Made by a program: the position numbers and the translations under genes | Shown: in pieces, positions 35,912 to 44,806 of the stretch | How the letters are laid out: each line of letters starts with the position of its first letter | How positions within the stretch are numbered: the first letter of the stretch is position 1 | Notes under the pieces: model-generated | What the model was told of the DNA's origin: nothing | Databases searched by the model: none | Seen by the model: only the letters and a program-made list of their open reading frames with translations | Source of the DNA: Rothia uropygialis | GTDB taxonomy: Bacteria > Actinomycetota > Actinomycetes > Actinomycetales > Micrococcaceae | Assembly: GCF_004137765.1 (NCBI RefSeq) | Contig: NZ_NOIS01000002.1 | Span: 372,001 to 436,000 of the forward strand | Length of the DNA: 64,000 bases | Direction: 5' to 3'

Positions 35912-37938
35912 CTCGGGACCTCCTGGAGATGTGGTGACGATAGGTGCGATTCAGGGACGTGAGCATGAGCGAAGCATTGAGCAGGACCAGGAGTGCTCCG
36001 AAGATCAGCATCCCCGTGTGCTACTGGCGGTTTTCGTGCAATGACGCTCCGGTGAGTATGTCGATTTCGGAGACCACCGCTGCTTTGTGGAGAATCCACC
36101 AGCCGAAGACCACGCCAACCACCACTTCGAGCCAGAGGACAAGACGCAAACCTCGGACCCACGATTCTCCGAATAAGTGGCCGCGTAAGAGCCGTTGATC
36201 GCGTTCCGAGATATGGATTCTGGAGAATTCGACGGTCGCGAAGAAGAGTAGAACCACCAGAAGGCAGATCGAGTACACGGAGAGGAAGAGGTCGGTTCGG
36301 GCCTCTCGGGCATACTCAGCCTGGGTGATCCGCGCGTTCTTGATGCTGTGGACCATGGACTGCACCCCGGCTTCTTTCAACCGGGTAAGCGCTGATTCCC
36401 TGTCGATGACCAGCGCATCACCCTGCGTGGCCCACGCGGAGACGTTTCCGGGATCTTGGTCATTTGTTCGGGAGGCAGATAGACCACCACCGAGCCGAAG
36501 GAGTCGACGCGGTCGAGCCCCTGGGACCACCCGTAGTCGAAGATTGGTTCCTTCGAGTCGTGGTGGGAGACCCGGACATCGCGTTCTTCGGGCCTGACGA
36601 CTCCATACGGGAGGTGGTCCACTACGTTCTCGATAGTTGTCTCGGCCTCGTCCGGGACGATGAGCCTCATCGAGCGCGGGTCCTGACGAACGTCTTTTTC
36701 TGCATCCGGGAAACGCTGAGCATTGTGATGAATGTACTGATCATTGACGAACAGTACTGAGCCTTCAGATCGCCACGGTTCGTTGGTTGAGGTGGAAATG
36801 AGGTTGTCCCGGTGCGCGACGATGATGTTGTTCTTTTTGATCTCTTCGGCGAACCATTGCGCCAGCCGTTTTTCCTCGTCCTCACTACGATCGGCACCAG
36901 CAATATTGACGAAGTAGGCGTGAGGGTTGGATTCCCAGGAGGACCGCGATTCCGCGTGGGATCGAAGAATCAGCGCTGTTCCGATGGCCCCGAAGGCCGT
37001 CACAAGAATCATGATGAGCGCGAAGCCCCTGGCCAAACCCATGGATGCGTAAACAAATCGTGCTGGCTGTTTTCCCTTGAGAGCATCTGAAATGGGGAGA
37101 CGGGTGCAAAAGAATATGGTGGCGGCGTGAAGGCCAAGCATACAACGACGAGTAGGTCAAGAATTGCCGCACCGAGCAGGAAAAACAGAGTTGCGAAAGC
37201 AAGGTCGTTATATATTTTGAGAAATATCCCGGACAGAGTAGTGGTGAGGGCGATGGATCCCAGGAGGGGCACAGCAATATCGGCAATATCGTGCTTGAAA
37301 AGCTCCCAGGGGCTGGCCCCATAGAGGCGTTTTCTGGCGTACCGACGGCTGCCCAGTAGGATCGAGGAACACAGGCTGAAGAGAATGATTCCGATGCTGG
37401 AAACCAATGCGGCGACCAAGGGGGTACGCCCCATGGAACGCATGACATTGTCCGCAGAAAACATTCCGTATTGCATCCCCGAATACCCGTTTTGGCCGCC
37501 CACCTCGGAGAGCAGACCCTCGGCCCGGCCACGGTCCCCATAGATCACGTACTATCCGAGCGGGTCTGCATCGGGGTGTTCCCGCACGGCAACGCTCACA
37601 CCCTGGCTTAGATTGAACGCCGGATACCCGGAATCAGGCCAGTGCGCCGACGGTAGCTCGGGATTTCCAATCACCATCTCCAAATGTTGACCGGTTTCGG
37701 GACGCTCTGGATCGGCCCCAATCTTGGCTATATTGAGCCCCCGCTGTTTTGCCGTTGACGTCAACGAATCGTGGAATTTCTGAGGGTCTGCATCCTCTTC
37801 AGAATTCTTGAACCAAGCGATATCACCAAATCCCAGGGTCGTTTCGGAATCAATGGAGAACAAAGCTCCGAAGACGAAAACGAAAGCCACCACGGGGAGA
37901 AGTAAGTAAGCTAGAGAAATCCTCAAATTGTTTTTCAT
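35904..37938 (-). pseudogene. Degraded bacteriocin-associated integral membrane (immunity/permease) protein
   Basis: Four adjacent minus-strand segments together make one protein of about 675 residues, the usual length for the lactococcin-972-associated membrane family (TIGR01654/DUF1430-like). The order is a start at 37938 (MKNNLRISLAYLLLPVV), an extracellular domain, three helices, another helix, a second extracellular domain and three more helices ending in MLIFGALLVLLNASLMLT. Lesions: an in-frame TAG at 37554-37552, a frameshift near 37100-37135, a frameshift near 36440-36465 and an in-frame TAG at 36023-36021. After the second TAG the frame continues to a TGA that overlaps the ABC gene start. 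Reading frame, hydrophobicity and operon position are direct observations; the family name is from recognition. Confidence 0.75.
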
Positions 37939-38048
37939 GATTCGGGGGCGCCGCGGTCTGCTCGGATCGGGGCGCTCTATCTCGAAACTCTTAACAGTAG
38001 TTCCAATATGCCTTGTCAATGGCAAACCATCTTGACGGCGCAGAGGCC

Positions 38049-38273
38049 TTAGCCCAGCGTCCGGCAGGTGTATTGCCCGACTTCGCCACAAAGGCCCCCC
38101 TTCGCCGTGCTACCGTGACATCGCCCGTGATGCAGATAGTCTGAGAACACCCTTCCACCGCTTACTCCGTGATCCCAATAGCCTCCGCCGACATGATCGG
38201 CGGCCTGGGCGGCAGCCACAGCCCCGAAAACGAGCATGGCCCCCGTTGCGGCAGATAGAATATTCGTTCTCAT
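38049..38273 (-). CDS. Lactococcin 972-family bacteriocin precursor
   Basis: 74-residue secreted peptide. A Sec signal peptide with hydrophobic core GAMLVFGAVAAA ends at AQA, leaving a mature peptide of about 50 residues. The mature start VGGGYWDHGVS and the following FSDYLHHGRCHGSTAKGG match the lactococcin 972 pattern (VGGG-x-W-x-x-G, YxHxxxxHGSTA). Lactococcin 972 blocks septum formation by binding lipid II. This copy has three Cys residues and a shortened C-terminus, unlike Cys-free lactococcin 972. GAGGAG precedes the ATG at 38273; an upstream in-frame start would disrupt the signal peptide. First gene of a minus-strand operon with the broken membrane gene and the ABC ATPase. Confidence 0.83.
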   Translation of the reverse strand: MRTNILSAATGAMLVFGAVAAAQAADHVGGGYWDHGVSGGRVFSDYLHHGRCHGSTAKGGLCGEVGQYTCRTLG

Positions 38274-38343
38274 AATATCTCCTCGAAGACAAAACAACAG
38301 AAACGAATTGAGTTGAGTCTCATTCTCGCGTGCCTCATCAGTG

Positions 38344-38372
38344 GTAGTAATGGCGCCCACATCCACCGTCAA
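38344..38372 (-). promoter_or_regulatory. Candidate bacteriocin promoter
   Basis: On the minus strand, TTGACG (38372-38367) and TACTAC (38349-38344) are spaced by 17 bases, about 70 bases before the bacteriocin ATG. Assigned on hexamers and spacing only. Confidence 0.4.
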
Positions 38373-38742
38373 GTTAAATTTTCAAAGAGATTTAATGAGC
38401 CTTGCCGTGTTTTATTAATTCCATCCCATGAATCGTCATTTCGACTTTGATTAGTATAAATACGGCTGCCCAGCATTGATCAACCTTCCAAACGTCCGCA
38501 GGGGTTACCCATCAGGCCGCGAGCAGCTTTGGACCCCCTGACCCTCTCACTCTCACCACCCCGCGACCGGCCACCCCTCTCCGCCCCGTCGGAAGCGGCA
38601 ATTTTGTACAGATTCCGCATCCAGACGCCACACAAGACTGCCACTTCGGTCATCCACCGCCACCGTTCGCATCGGCACGACATAAAACCCCACCGCACAC
38701 CCCCTTGACTTCGCGCCCGTGATCCAGTTCACTGTTCAGGAA

Positions 38743-38758
38743 TGGAAACTAAGTTTCA
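38743..38758. promoter_or_regulatory. IclR-like site upstream of uraD
   Basis: TGGAAACTAAGTTTCA contains the perfect palindrome GAAACT-A-AGTTTC and fits TGGA-N7-TTYCA, the pattern seen before xdhA and the malic enzyme gene. It lies 25 bases before the uraD start, where a repressor would block transcription. Confidence 0.5.
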
Positions 38759-38782
38759 CTATGCGAAACGTAGGAGGCGACC

Positions 38783-39277
38783 ATGAGACTCGCGGAGTTC
38801 AATGAGATCGACCCCGTCACCGCGCGAGCGACCATCACTCCGGCCCTCGGTATCCCCCGGTGGGTCGAGGAGGTCGCGGCGGGCCGCCCGTATGGCTCGG
38901 TGGCCGAGGCCATCGACGTCGCCCGCGACGCCGCCCACCCGTTCACCGACGCCGAGATCGATCTCGCCCTCTCCCACCACCCGAAAATCGGTGAGCGGGA
39001 CGAAACGCAATCTGAGGAGGCCAAGCACTCCCGGTCCGAACAGGCCGGGCTCGGTGAAGCACCGGCGTCAACCCTTGAGGCCCTCGCCGCCGGCAATCGG
39101 GTCTATGAGAATCGTTTCGGCCACGTGTTCCTGATCCGCGCCGCCGGTCGCTCGCACGAAGAAATCCTCTCTGAACTCCATCGGCGCCTGAACAACTCTC
39201 CCAAAGCTGAGCGCACGGAAGTCGCCGAGCAACTGCGCGATATCGCCGCCCTGCGCATCGAAGGGATACTGTCATGA
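38783..39277 (+). CDS. uraD: 2-oxo-4-hydroxy-4-carboxy-5-ureidoimidazoline (OHCU) decarboxylase
   Basis: 164-residue enzyme for the third urate-oxidation step, giving S-allantoin from OHCU. Family features: the catalytic His segment LSHHPKIGERD, the E/S region SRSEQAGLGEAP, and YENRFGHVFLIRAAGRS near residue 120. TAGGAGG precedes the ATG. Its stop overlaps the ATG of the hydroxyisourate hydrolase gene (ATGA). Confidence 0.93.
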   Translation: MRLAEFNEIDPVTARATITPALGIPRWVEEVAAGRPYGSVAEAIDVARDAAHPFTDAEIDLALSHHPKIGERDETQSEEAKHSRSEQAGLGEAPASTLEALAAGNRVYENRFGHVFLIRAAGRSHEEILSELHRRLNNSPKAERTEVAEQLRDIAALRIEGILS

Positions 39278-39600
39278 GCTTCATTTCCGCCCACGTCCTC
39301 GACTCCGTCTACGGCTGCCCGGCCGCCGGTATCGATGTGACGCTCCTTGAGGGCTCCGGCGAGAGGATCGCCGCAGCAACCACGAACGAGGACGGCCGAG
39401 TCAACGACCTCGGCCCAGAGACCCTGGAGTCCGGCCATTACCGGATCATTTTCGCGACCGAACCATACTTCTCCGGGCAGGGCCTGGAGACGTTCTACCC
39501 GTTCGTCGCGGTGGATTTCACGGTACAGAAGCAACAGGGGCACTACCACGTGCCACTCCTGCTCAGCCCGTACGCGTATTCCACATACCGCGGCAGTTGA
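39274..39600 (+). CDS. uraH: 5-hydroxyisourate hydrolase
   Basis: 108-residue transthyretin-related homotetrameric enzyme that opens 5-hydroxyisourate to OHCU. The N-terminal SAHVLDSVYGCPA and C-terminal YSTYRGS signatures, with the catalytic His in each of SAHVLD and HYHVPLLLSPY, are intact. Overlaps uraD by four bases and is followed by uricase. Confidence 0.94.
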   Translation: MSFISAHVLDSVYGCPAAGIDVTLLEGSGERIAAATTNEDGRVNDLGPETLESGHYRIIFATEPYFSGQGLETFYPFVAVDFTVQKQQGHYHVPLLLSPYAYSTYRGS

Positions 39601-39673
39601 ACCAGGAGCCGACCCCTTGTCGACGATTGCCGATCCACCACACCCAACGAAAATGCAGCAGGAGCTGAACATC

Positions 39674-40558
39674 ATGACCAACGTTGTCCTCGGAAAGAAC
39701 CAGTACGGCAAGGCCGAGAACCACGTGGTGCGGGTCAACCGCGCCACGGACCGTCACACGCTGCGCGATCTCGTGGTCACCTCCCAATTGAGGGGCGACT
39801 TCGAAGCGGTACACACCGAAGGCGATAATGCCCATTGCGTGGCAACCGATACTCAGAAAAACACAGTATTCGCGTTAGCCCAGAAGCACGACATCAAGAG
39901 TCCGGAGGAGTTCCTGAACACGCTCTCGGACCACTTCACGTCCGGATTCGACTGGGTTTCCGGCGGTCGTTGGGCGGCCGAAGAGCACCTCTGGAATCGG
40001 ATCAATGATCACGACCACTGCTTCGTTCAGAACAAGGACGAGGTCCGCACCGCAGTCGTCGTCACCGACGGCGAGAAGAAGACCGTAATCTCGGGATTCA
40101 AAGACCTCACGGTTCTCAAGTCGACCGAGTCGGGCTTCGTCGGGTACCCCAAGGACGAATTCACCACGCTCAAGGAGACCGACGACCGCGTTCTGTCCAC
40201 GGATATCGCGACCCGCTGGCGCTACAACACCACGGAAGTGGACTTCGATGCCGCCTACGAGGATGTCAAGAACATCATCCTCGACAAGTTCACCGATCAC
40301 TACTCTCGTGCCCTGCAGGAGACCTTGTACCTCATGGGCAAGGCCGTGATCGAAACACACCCGGAGATCGACGAGATCAAGTTCTCCTGCCCCAACAAGC
40401 ATCATTTCGTCTACGACCTGAGTTTCTGCGGCGAAGAGAACAACAACGAGACCCACCACGCCGCCGATCGACCCTACGGGCTGATTGAGGCGACCGTGCA
40501 GCGCGAAGGCGCTCCCGAGGACGAGAACGCCTGGTTCGGCATCGCCGGCTTCTGCTAA
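39674..40558 (+). CDS. Uricase (urate oxidase)
   Basis: 294-residue cofactor-free oxidase converting urate to 5-hydroxyisourate and H2O2. It is very like Arthrobacter uricase: NQYGKAENHVVRV with the catalytic Lys, VATDTQKNTVFALA with the catalytic Thr, SGGRWAAEEHLWNRINDHDH, RWRYNTTEVDFDAAY, and C-terminal DRPYGLIEATVQREG. AGGAG precedes the ATG at 39674; an in-frame ATG at 39653 is possible but has no site. Third gene of the uraD-uraH-uricase-permease set. Confidence 0.95.
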   Translation: MTNVVLGKNQYGKAENHVVRVNRATDRHTLRDLVVTSQLRGDFEAVHTEGDNAHCVATDTQKNTVFALAQKHDIKSPEEFLNTLSDHFTSGFDWVSGGRWAAEEHLWNRINDHDHCFVQNKDEVRTAVVVTDGEKKTVISGFKDLTVLKSTESGFVGYPKDEFTTLKETDDRVLSTDIATRWRYNTTEVDFDAAYEDVKNIILDKFTDHYSRALQETLYLMGKAVIETHPEIDEIKFSCPNKHHFVYDLSFCGEENNNETHHAADRPYGLIEATVQREGAPEDENAWFGIAGFC

Positions 40559-40574
40559 CCCCGGGCCCCAGCAA

Positions 40575-40613
40575 AGTCCCCGCCCCTGTCCCCCGAACGA
40601 CGGGGCGGGGACT
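40575..40613 (+). terminator. Strong hairpin between uricase and the permease gene
   Basis: Perfect 12-bp stem AGTCCCCGCCCC / GGGGCGGGGACT with a 15-base loop, starting 17 bases after the uricase stop. No T-run, so it may attenuate rather than end transcription into the permease gene 38 bases on. Confidence 0.55.
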
Positions 40614-40650
40614 CATCGCTCACGGACCGACACTCAGGAAGGCTATCCCC

Positions 40651-42204
40651 ATGTCGAGCAAGGTCACCGCCGAAGAACGCCCGCGGCCAGAGGACAAATA
40701 CCTCGGCCTCGGCCCCAGCTTCGGCTACGGATTCCAACACGTATTGACGATGTACGGCGGCATCATCGCCCCGCCGCTGATCGTCGGCGGCGCCGCCGGG
40801 CTGTCCGGAAGCGAACAGGCCCAGCTGGTCGCGTGCTGCCTCTTCATCGGCGGACTGGCCACCCTGCTCCAGTCCTTCGGCATCAAATTCTTCGGATCCC
40901 AGTTGCCCCTGGTTCAGGGCACATCGTTCGCGAGCGTGGCCACCATGACGGCGATCGTGAGCGGCGACGGAGGCATCCAGGCCGTTTTCGGCGCTGTCAT
41001 GGTCTCCGCTTTTATCGGCTTCCTGATCACGCCCTTCTTCGCCCGCGTCATCCGGTTCTTCCCACCGGTAGTCACCGGCGTTGTGATCACGACCATCGGA
41101 CTGTCTTTGTTTCCCACGGCGGCTCAGTGGGCGATGGGTGGAGCGGAGGTCGAGGTAACCGGGGATGCACCGACGATCGTCAAGAACGTGTGCCTCGCGG
41201 GCGGCACGCTTCTGATCATTCTGTTGCTCTCCAAAGTGGGCAGTGCCGCAATATCGCGCCTGTCCATCCTTCTGGGCATCGTCCTGGGCACAGTCCTGGC
41301 CGTCGTGCTCGGCATGGCCGACTTCTCGACCATCGGCGACGGCGCGATCTTTGCTTTCCCTCAACCCTTCTCTTTCGGCCTGCCGACGTTCGACCTAGCG
41401 GCCGTCGTCTCCATGACCATAGTCATGTTGGTGATCCTGACCGAAACCACCGCCGACATCCTTGCGGTGGGCGAGATCGTCGATTCCAAGGTGGACCGTC
41501 GACGGATCGGCGACGGCCTGCGCGCCGACGTGGGTGCTTCCTTCATAGCCCCCATTTTCAACGGTTTCACGCAGTCGGCCTTTGCCCAGAACGTCGGCCT
41601 GGTCGCAATTACCGGCGTGAAATCGCGATTCGTGGTCACGGCCGGAGGCGCAATCATGCTGGTCCTCGGTCTCCTACCAATTCTGGGGCGAGTGGTCTCA
41701 GCGGTTCCCCCACCGATTCTGGGCGGTGCAGGCATCGTTCTGTTCGGTACGGTGGCCGCATCGGGCATCCGGACGCTCAGCACGGTCGAGTACGAGGGCA
41801 CCTCGAACCTGATCATCGTCTCCGCTTCCCTCGGCGTGGGCCTGCTGCCCGTCGTCAAGCCGGACATCTACAGCGGATTCCCGAGCTGGTTCGAAACCAT
41901 TTTCCATTCGGGTATCAGCTCGGCCGCCGTCGTCGCCGTTCTGCTGAACCTGCTGTTCAACGAACTCAAGTTCGGAAATCCACCGGCCGGTGAGGGGTCC
42001 GTGTTCGCTTCGGCGCCTCCGAGGTACGTTCCCTTCGAAGCTCTCGAACAGCTTCGAGGCCGCCTCCACGAGGGGGACGTCGTCAAGGACGGCAAGATCC
42101 TCGATTCGAACGGGAACGAACTCCCGTGCATCACCGCTTCCGGCCAGATCGTCGATGCGCCCGTGATGGATAAATTCACCGAGGTCGCTTCAGAGGACCA
42201 TTGA
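40651..42204 (+). CDS. NCS2-family urate/xanthine permease
   Basis: 517-residue permease, paralogue of the one at 28292. Helix 1 reads FGYGFQHVLTMYGGIIAPPL; LPLVQGTSFASVATM, VILTETTADILAVGEIV and FTQSAFAQNVGLVAITGVK are family segments. It has the same hydrophilic tail type, with HEGDVVKDGKILDSNGNELP. Position after uricase suggests urate as substrate. Confidence 0.9.
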   Translation: MSSKVTAEERPRPEDKYLGLGPSFGYGFQHVLTMYGGIIAPPLIVGGAAGLSGSEQAQLVACCLFIGGLATLLQSFGIKFFGSQLPLVQGTSFASVATMTAIVSGDGGIQAVFGAVMVSAFIGFLITPFFARVIRFFPPVVTGVVITTIGLSLFPTAAQWAMGGAEVEVTGDAPTIVKNVCLAGGTLLIILLLSKVGSAAISRLSILLGIVLGTVLAVVLGMADFSTIGDGAIFAFPQPFSFGLPTFDLAAVVSMTIVMLVILTETTADILAVGEIVDSKVDRRRIGDGLRADVGASFIAPIFNGFTQSAFAQNVGLVAITGVKSRFVVTAGGAIMLVLGLLPILGRVVSAVPPPILGGAGIVLFGTVAASGIRTLSTVEYEGTSNLIIVSASLGVGLLPVVKPDIYSGFPSWFETIFHSGISSAAVVAVLLNLLFNELKFGNPPAGEGSVFASAPPRYVPFEALEQLRGRLHEGDVVKDGKILDSNGNELPCITASGQIVDAPVMDKFTEVASEDH

Positions 42205-42217
42205 GCACAATCCACAC

Positions 42218-42261
42218 AACGACGACGCGGGCCCGCATGGATGCGGGACCGCGTCGTCGTT
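42218..42261. terminator. Bidirectional hairpin terminator
   Basis: Perfect 13-bp stem AACGACGACGCGG / CCGCGTCGTCGTT enclosing a smaller CCCGC / GCGGG stem, between the converging permease and IclR genes. Confidence 0.7.
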
Positions 42262-42332
42262 GACTGGTGACCGGGCTCGACCGGGGTGTCAGGCAGTCTG
42301 CCTGCGCCCAGCGCCTTGGCGGACAGTGCCCG

Positions 42333-43094
42333 TCAGCGAGATTGTGCGAACTGGCTCGAGAGCTCTTGGGCCGCGTCCCGCAGGAGTGGGACGGCTCGCT
42401 CTCCGAAATCCCAATCCACTCTGGAGACTGGCCCGGATACGGAGATCGCGGTTGGCGTGGGAGCCTCGGGCAACGCCATCGAAAAGCAGCGCACCCCGAT
42501 CTCCTGCTCTTCGTCATCGATCGCGTAACCCCGTTCGCGGATCTTGGCCAAGTCCGCGAGCAGTTCCTCCATGGTGCCCAGACTCTTGTTCGTGGGCGTC
42601 GGCATCCCCATCGTCGAAACGATCGAGATCACCTGGGACTCGGGCAGCGTTGCCAGGATGGCCTTGCCGACGCCGGTGTCGTGGGTGTGGGCCCTGCGCC
42701 CGACCTCCGTGAACATGCGCATCGAATGCGAGGACTGCGCCTGCCCCACGTATACGACCATGTGACCGTCCAGCACCGCCATATTGGCGGACTCCCCCAG
42801 GCGGTCCACGAGCTTCTTCAGGACCGGCTGGGCGTACGCGCCCAATTGCAAACTCGCGGTGTATCCGAGCCGGATCAGCCCGGGCCCCAGGGCATAACTG
42901 CGATTGGGAAGTTGCCGCACGTAGCCCAGGTACACCAAGGTCCGGAGCAATCGGTGGATCGTCGGCAGAGGCAATTCAGCTTTGCCGGCCAGCTCACTGA
43001 GCGAGGATTCGCCTCCGGAGCTGGTGATGATGTTGAGCAGGTCGAAAACTCTCTCGACGGACTGAACACCGCCCGTACTCTTTCCTTCTGTCAT
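42333..43094 (-). CDS. IclR-family transcriptional regulator
   Basis: 253-residue regulator. The N-terminal winged HTH has LSELAGKAELPLPTIHRLLRTL (recognition helix); the C-terminal effector domain carries HDTGVGKAILATLP and EEQEIGVRCFSMALPEAP, typical of IclR proteins that bind small acids such as glyoxylate or allantoin. GAGGAGG precedes the ATG. It is divergent from the malic enzyme gene and central in the purine island, so it is the best local candidate to control the ureide/glyoxylate genes, like AllR in other bacteria. Confidence 0.92.
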   Translation of the reverse strand: MTEGKSTGGVQSVERVFDLLNIITSSGGESSLSELAGKAELPLPTIHRLLRTLVYLGYVRQLPNRSYALGPGLIRLGYTASLQLGAYAQPVLKKLVDRLGESANMAVLDGHMVVYVGQAQSSHSMRMFTEVGRRAHTHDTGVGKAILATLPESQVISIVSTMGMPTPTNKSLGTMEELLADLAKIRERGYAIDDEEQEIGVRCFSMALPEAPTPTAISVSGPVSRVDWDFGERAVPLLRDAAQELSSQFAQSR

Positions 43095-43246
43095 TGTGCC
43101 TCCTCGTGGTGGTTACCGCGCACTGTGTGGTTCTCCTGGCCGGGACTCGCGCTGACGCCATGGTTCCGGCCTCGGTGGCGGTGCGCCGAACCTCCGGCTT
43201 GGAAGGCGCCGGGTCGGCAGTCTAAGAATCATATTTCAACAAAACC

Positions 43247-43276
43247 TTGTCATGCGTCACATCGTACATTTAGGAT
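43247..43276 (+). promoter_or_regulatory. Promoter of the malic enzyme operon
   Basis: TTGTCA (43247-43252) and TAGGAT (43271-43276) with an 18-base spacer containing CGTCACATC (43256-43264). The same 9-mer sits at the same distance from the -35 in the promoter at 48785. Confidence 0.5.
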
Positions 43277-43284
43277 TCATTTAA

Positions 43285-43300
43285 TGGAATTGTTTTTCCA
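43285..43300. promoter_or_regulatory. IclR-like operator before the malic enzyme gene
   Basis: TGGAATTGTTTTTCCA, a 5-6-5 inverted repeat (TGGAA/TTCCA) directly after the predicted -10, in the IclR/malic enzyme divergent region. It resembles known AllR/IclR boxes. Confidence 0.55.
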
Positions 43301-43359
43301 CAATACGGATTTAGTGCCGGAGCAGTCATCCGGTACGTCACGGAAGGAAACATTCAGAT

Positions 43360-44754
43360 ATGCCCGCTCCCAGCCCCGGATATTCCATGGTTCTCCGCCT
43401 CGAGGCACCCGCTTCGTTCAACTCCACCAGTGAGATCACCGCCGCCGCCTCCGCTGCAGGTGCCCAGGTCACCGCTCTGGATGTCGTGGAGTCGCGTCCC
43501 GACAACGTGATCGTCGACATCAGTTGCAATGTCTCCAACGCGGCCCACCGCGACGAGGTGCGGGACGCCATCAACGATCTCGACGGCGTCGCGGTCCATC
43601 ACATCTCCGACCGCACCTTCCTGATTCATTTGGGAGGCAAGATCGAGGTGACACCACGCGTTTCCCTCCGCAACCGTGACGATCTGTCGCGCGCCTACAC
43701 CCCCGGCGTCGCCCGGGTGTGCACCGCGATCCACGAGAATCCTGAAGACGCGCGCAGCCTGACGATCAAACGCAATACTGTCGCCGTGGTTACCGACGGA
43801 ACCGCGGTGTTGGGTCTCGGCGACATCGGTCCGGCCGCGGCCCTGCCGGTTATGGAAGGCAAAGCCGCCCTCTTCAAGGCGTTCGCCGAGGTCGACGCGT
43901 GGCCCGTATGCCTGGACACCAAGGACACCGAGGAGATCATCAGCATCGTCAAGGCCTTGGCGCCCGTCTACGGCGGGGTGAACCTCGAAGACATTGCTGC
44001 CCCGCGCTGTTTCGAGATCGAAGCCCGCCTTCGCGAGGAATTGGACATTCCCGTGTTCCACGACGATCAGCACGGCACCGCGATCGTCACGTTGGCGGCT
44101 CTGTACAACGCGCTGCGCGAGGTCGACAAGAAGATCGAGGACATCAAAGTCGTCGTCTCAGGCGTCGGCGCCGCAGGAAACGCGATCATCCAGTTGCTGC
44201 TCGCCAACGGCGTTGCCAACGTGATCGCTTGTTCGCGCAACGGTGCCATCCACTCCGGCGAGGACTACACGGACCCACACCGAACGTGGCTCGCGGAGAA
44301 CACCAACAAGAACGGATTCAGCGGGTCGCTCAAGGAGGCCGTGGCCGACGCGGACGTCTTCATCGGCGTCTCGGCGCCCAACCTTCTGACGGGCGAGGAC
44401 ATCGCGACCATGGCCGACGGTGCCATCGTCTTCGCGATGGCCAACCCGGACCCCGAGGTGGACCCGACCGAAGCCGCCGAGCACGCCGCCGTCGTCGCAA
44501 CCGGCCGCAGCGACTTCCCGAACCAGATCAACAACGTTCTCGCGTTCCCCGGCCTGTTCCGAGGTCTGCTCGATGCAGGAGCGTCGGACATCACTCAGAA
44601 CATGCTCGTTGCGGCGGCGAAGGCCATTGCCGACTGCGTGGACGAGGAGGAACGGAATCCGAACTTCATCGTTCCGAGCGTCTTCGACCCCAATGTGGCC
44701 CAGGCTGTGGCCGATGCCGTCGAAACCACCGCACGGGGCGAATCAGGGCGCTGA
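43360..44754 (+). CDS. NAD(P)-dependent malic enzyme with N-terminal ACT domain
   Basis: 464-residue enzyme that decarboxylates malate to pyruvate. Residues 1-85 form an ACT-like regulatory domain ([15 protein letters not shown]). The malic domain has [12 protein letters not shown] with the catalytic Tyr, [20 protein letters not shown] with the Lys, and [20 protein letters not shown] for metal and substrate. The Rossmann part is [13 protein letters not shown]. First gene of an operon with malate synthase, DUF6986 and ureidoglycine aminohydrolase; with malate synthase it turns glyoxylate plus acetyl-CoA into pyruvate. Confidence 0.92.
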   Translation: MPAPSPGYSMVLRLEAPASFNSTSEITAAASAAGAQVTALDVVESRPDNVIVDISCNVSNAAHRDEVRDAINDLDGVAVHHISDRTFLIHLGGKIEVTPRVSLRNRDDLSRAYTPGVARVCTAIHENPEDARSLTIKRNTVAVVTDGTAVLGLGDIGPAAALPVMEGKAALFKAFAEVDAWPVCLDTKDTEEIISIVKALAPVYGGVNLEDIAAPRCFEIEARLREELDIPVFHDDQHGTAIVTLAALYNALREVDKKIEDIKVVVSGVGAAGNAIIQLLLANGVANVIACSRNGAIHSGEDYTDPHRTWLAENTNKNGFSGSLKEAVADADVFIGVSAPNLLTGEDIATMADGAIVFAMANPDPEVDPTEAAEHAAVVATGRSDFPNQINNVLAFPGLFRGLLDAGASDITQNMLVAAAKAIADCVDEEERNPNFIVPSVFDPNVAQAVADAVETTARGESGR

Positions 44755-44806
44755 GACGAGCCCGTCCCAGCCACCACCAGATACATCGAGAGCCCAGGAG
44801 GCAAGC

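Larger units (their letters stand above)
38274..38782. other. Divergent promoter region, bacteriocin operon / uricase operon
   Basis: About 510 bases with no supported gene. The left 200 bases are AT-rich and hold the presumed bacteriocin promoters; a second candidate there is a TATACT -10 around 38455. The right part holds TTGACT at 38705-38710 and an operator-like site before uraD. Confidence 0.5.

Noticed and set aside
36021-37548. Separate small membrane proteins downstream of the bacteriocin gene
   Set aside because: The pieces are consecutive parts of one family-length protein split by stops and frameshifts, and none but the first has its own ribosome site.
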